Source of the DNA: Ligula intestinalis
Lineage: Eukaryota; Platyhelminthes; Cestoda; Diphyllobothriidea; Diphyllobothriidae
Reading direction: 5' to 3'
Assembly: GCA_036362985.1 (NCBI GenBank)
Contig: JAYGXS010000001.1
Span: 21,770,827 to 21,834,826 of the forward strand
Length of the DNA stretch: 64,000 nucleotides
The position numbers and the translations under genes were made by a program. The notes under the pieces are model-generated. The model saw nothing but the letters and a program-made list of their open reading frames with translations. It ran no database searches and was not told the origin of the DNA. Shown one piece after another: positions 62,386 through 64,000 of this stretch; within the stretch, counting starts at the first letter, position 1; each line of letters begins with the position of its first letter.

Positions 62386-64000
62386 ACTGAGATTGGAGTA
62401 TGGCACACCGACTTAACATGTCAAATCGATCCCACATGAAAAAATAACACGACAATTCCTATTTCACTCTCCTCGCATTACCAGCTTGGTTACACAAACC
62501 AGAGAAAACTGATCTGGCTGAAGGACCCTCCATAGTTAAATCTGCTGTGGCAGCCTGCGCTCAGCGCTACTGCGCTGACGCATCTTGCCTTCGTTTGCAA
62601 AGCCTTGGGTACTTTCGCATGTAAGCCTTACCCGTACGATCTTGGTCAAACACTGCTAGAGGTTTTCGTCGGCCTATCCGCCTCACACTCCTGGTCTAAT
62701 CGCTGCCTAAGGCGCGCGTAAGCTCGAGGCAAGGCAATGCGCGTCTTTTTCATTCATTGACTGCAGACGACAGAAGATGAAGTGGCCTTTTGCAGCGACT
62801 TGGAACTCAAGACCAGCCGCTGACGCATGGCACTTTTAGCCTGCCTGCGCGCCCACTGCCTCTTGGGGCTAGGCGCTAACTCTCCTTGACCGATGCGCAC
62901 ATACGCCCCAGCGTGACCGCACGCTCATGCTAGCCAGCCTAAGCCAATCTCAAGGTCGCGCGCCCACGCTAGTCTAGACATCAGCCGCGCCATTGGCCGC
63001 CGGAACAAAGCATGCGCCGGCGACGCCTGCTTTCTTCATCACTCCGGATTCGATCCGACTAGGAAACAGTTGCACTAGTCCGCGAGTCAAAACTCTTTCC
63101 ATCTATTCTCCTATCCTTCTGCAGAATATACTTTTCCTAACAATCTGGCTTCCCATTGTCTTCTCTCTCATCTCCTAAGGAACTGAGCCTTGAAGACCGT
63201 AGGTGTTAAGCTTAACCTTCTTTACCTTAAATCCTATGAGAACGCGTCCAAACGTCAAGGGTCCCAATAGCGAACACGCACTAACACAATCTGCCTGAAG
63301 ACAAAACTGCCAGCGAGCGCTTGGTAGGGCCATTTGTAAGCTCTTTCTCGCAGAGAAAAGCTGTTCTAACTTGCTCTTTTCAATCTGATTTTTACCTTTA
63401 AAAACCTTCGTTTCGTCAAAATAACAAATTCGACAAATCAACCTATAAATTCAGTTACAGTGAATTGAGAGTAGTCGGTATGGGTGGTTTACAACTGCAA
63501 CATCCAAGCGCCCTCTTCCGAAGCTGATTCTCAGTATTTATGGGGCATTCTGGTGTCCCGTGCCTTTTGCGAACCTACTGTCGCTGTCTCTGTTTTGGCC
63601 GGTGACCATTTGAACCCGATAATCCAAATGAGTAACTAGTAATCTCACAATATGTTAGCCTACTGACCGTAATATGTATCATTCGTAGGTGTGAGCACGC
63701 GTATTTTTCGTGCAAGGTCACATTTGCTGACTGACCGGTACACACTAACAGGTCGACTACCACACCGCGGAAGATGTGAGTGCCAAAATTGACAACTCAG
63801 TGGAACAGAATTTAGGCTCATTTCCGAACGATGGTGAGGAAGTGGAGAATGAAATATGCCTCCTCCAAAGCCGGTGATTTGAAATATTAGCAGTTTTCTG
63901 CACAAGCATTGGTTCGGTGTGTATGGGTCTCAACGGCCGGCAACCTCACCCATTCCGCTATATTTTACCGAATGCTTCCTGCCACATACTCGGCCTCTCT

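Larger units (their letters stand above)
48674..64000 (+). other. Presumed intron 7 or 3' flank, no further exon found
   Basis: Starts with GTAAGT. I looked for the family's next segment (a ...LP.TE..I..EH...L.RW-type sequence) and found nothing convincing. 51050-52496, 53170-54700, 54812-55789, 57345-60100 and 62386-64000 hold only unrecognised short open frames. Overlapping frames on both strands at 58067-58600 match no family. Confidence 0.55.

Overview
The window is eukaryotic. It has long introns with GT..AG boundaries, no bacterial-style gene packing, and it is crowded with decayed transposable elements. The mix of repeats, including Penelope-like elements with hammerhead-like motifs, RTE-like and CR1/jockey-like non-LTR retrotransposons, tRNA-derived SINEs and MITEs, points to a flatworm. 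A 28S rRNA fragment that reads like a cestode/trematode D1 region supports this. My best guess is a large-genome tapeworm such as a diphyllobothriid, but that is an inference from memory of flatworm sequences.

Only one host protein-coding gene is supported: a TBC-domain RabGAP of the TBC1D10 (EPI64) family on the + strand. Seven exons join in phase: 6768-6910, 6952-7290, 12836-13864, 18353-18533, 37643-37717, 44815-44929 and 48519-48673. They encode 679 residues and the 3' end is not found. Introns run from 41 bp (intron 1) to 19.1 kb (intron 4). Both catalytic fingers are present (IxxDxxR, Arg about 489; YCQ, Gln about 526). Exons 2 and 3 carry an extra low-complexity stretch of roughly 350 residues inside the TBC domain, between the KGIP segment and the IxxDxxR segment.

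Layout. 1-1500: frameshifted non-LTR reverse transcriptase remnant. 1500-6767: upstream region with a foldback/MITE at 3366-3848. 6768-13864: exons 1-3, with a pogo-like MITE and a 120-bp tandem duplication in intron 2. Intron 3: a 28S rRNA fragment joined to a histone H2A fragment. Intron 4 (18.5-37.6 kb): two copies of one roughly 565-bp TIR element in opposite orientations, a palindromic pair of hammerhead-like motifs, the best hammerhead candidate (24.05 kb), two tRNA-derived SINEs, an RTE remnant, a Penelope-like GIY-YIG fragment and a (TAG)n array close to exon 5. Intron 5: a 10-N assembly gap, a second large palindrome and retrotransposon pieces. Intron 6: two Penelope-like remnants in opposite orientation and more hammerhead-like motifs. 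After exon 7 (48.7-64 kb) I find no further exon, only repeats: a second RTE copy, a direct 290-bp duplication, tRNA-like SINEs and a two-copy dispersed repeat carrying a 2A-like peptide.

The genes do not form a pathway. The biology here is one RabGAP gene inflated by retroelements, with recurrent hammerhead-ribozyme-like motifs tied to Penelope-like elements.
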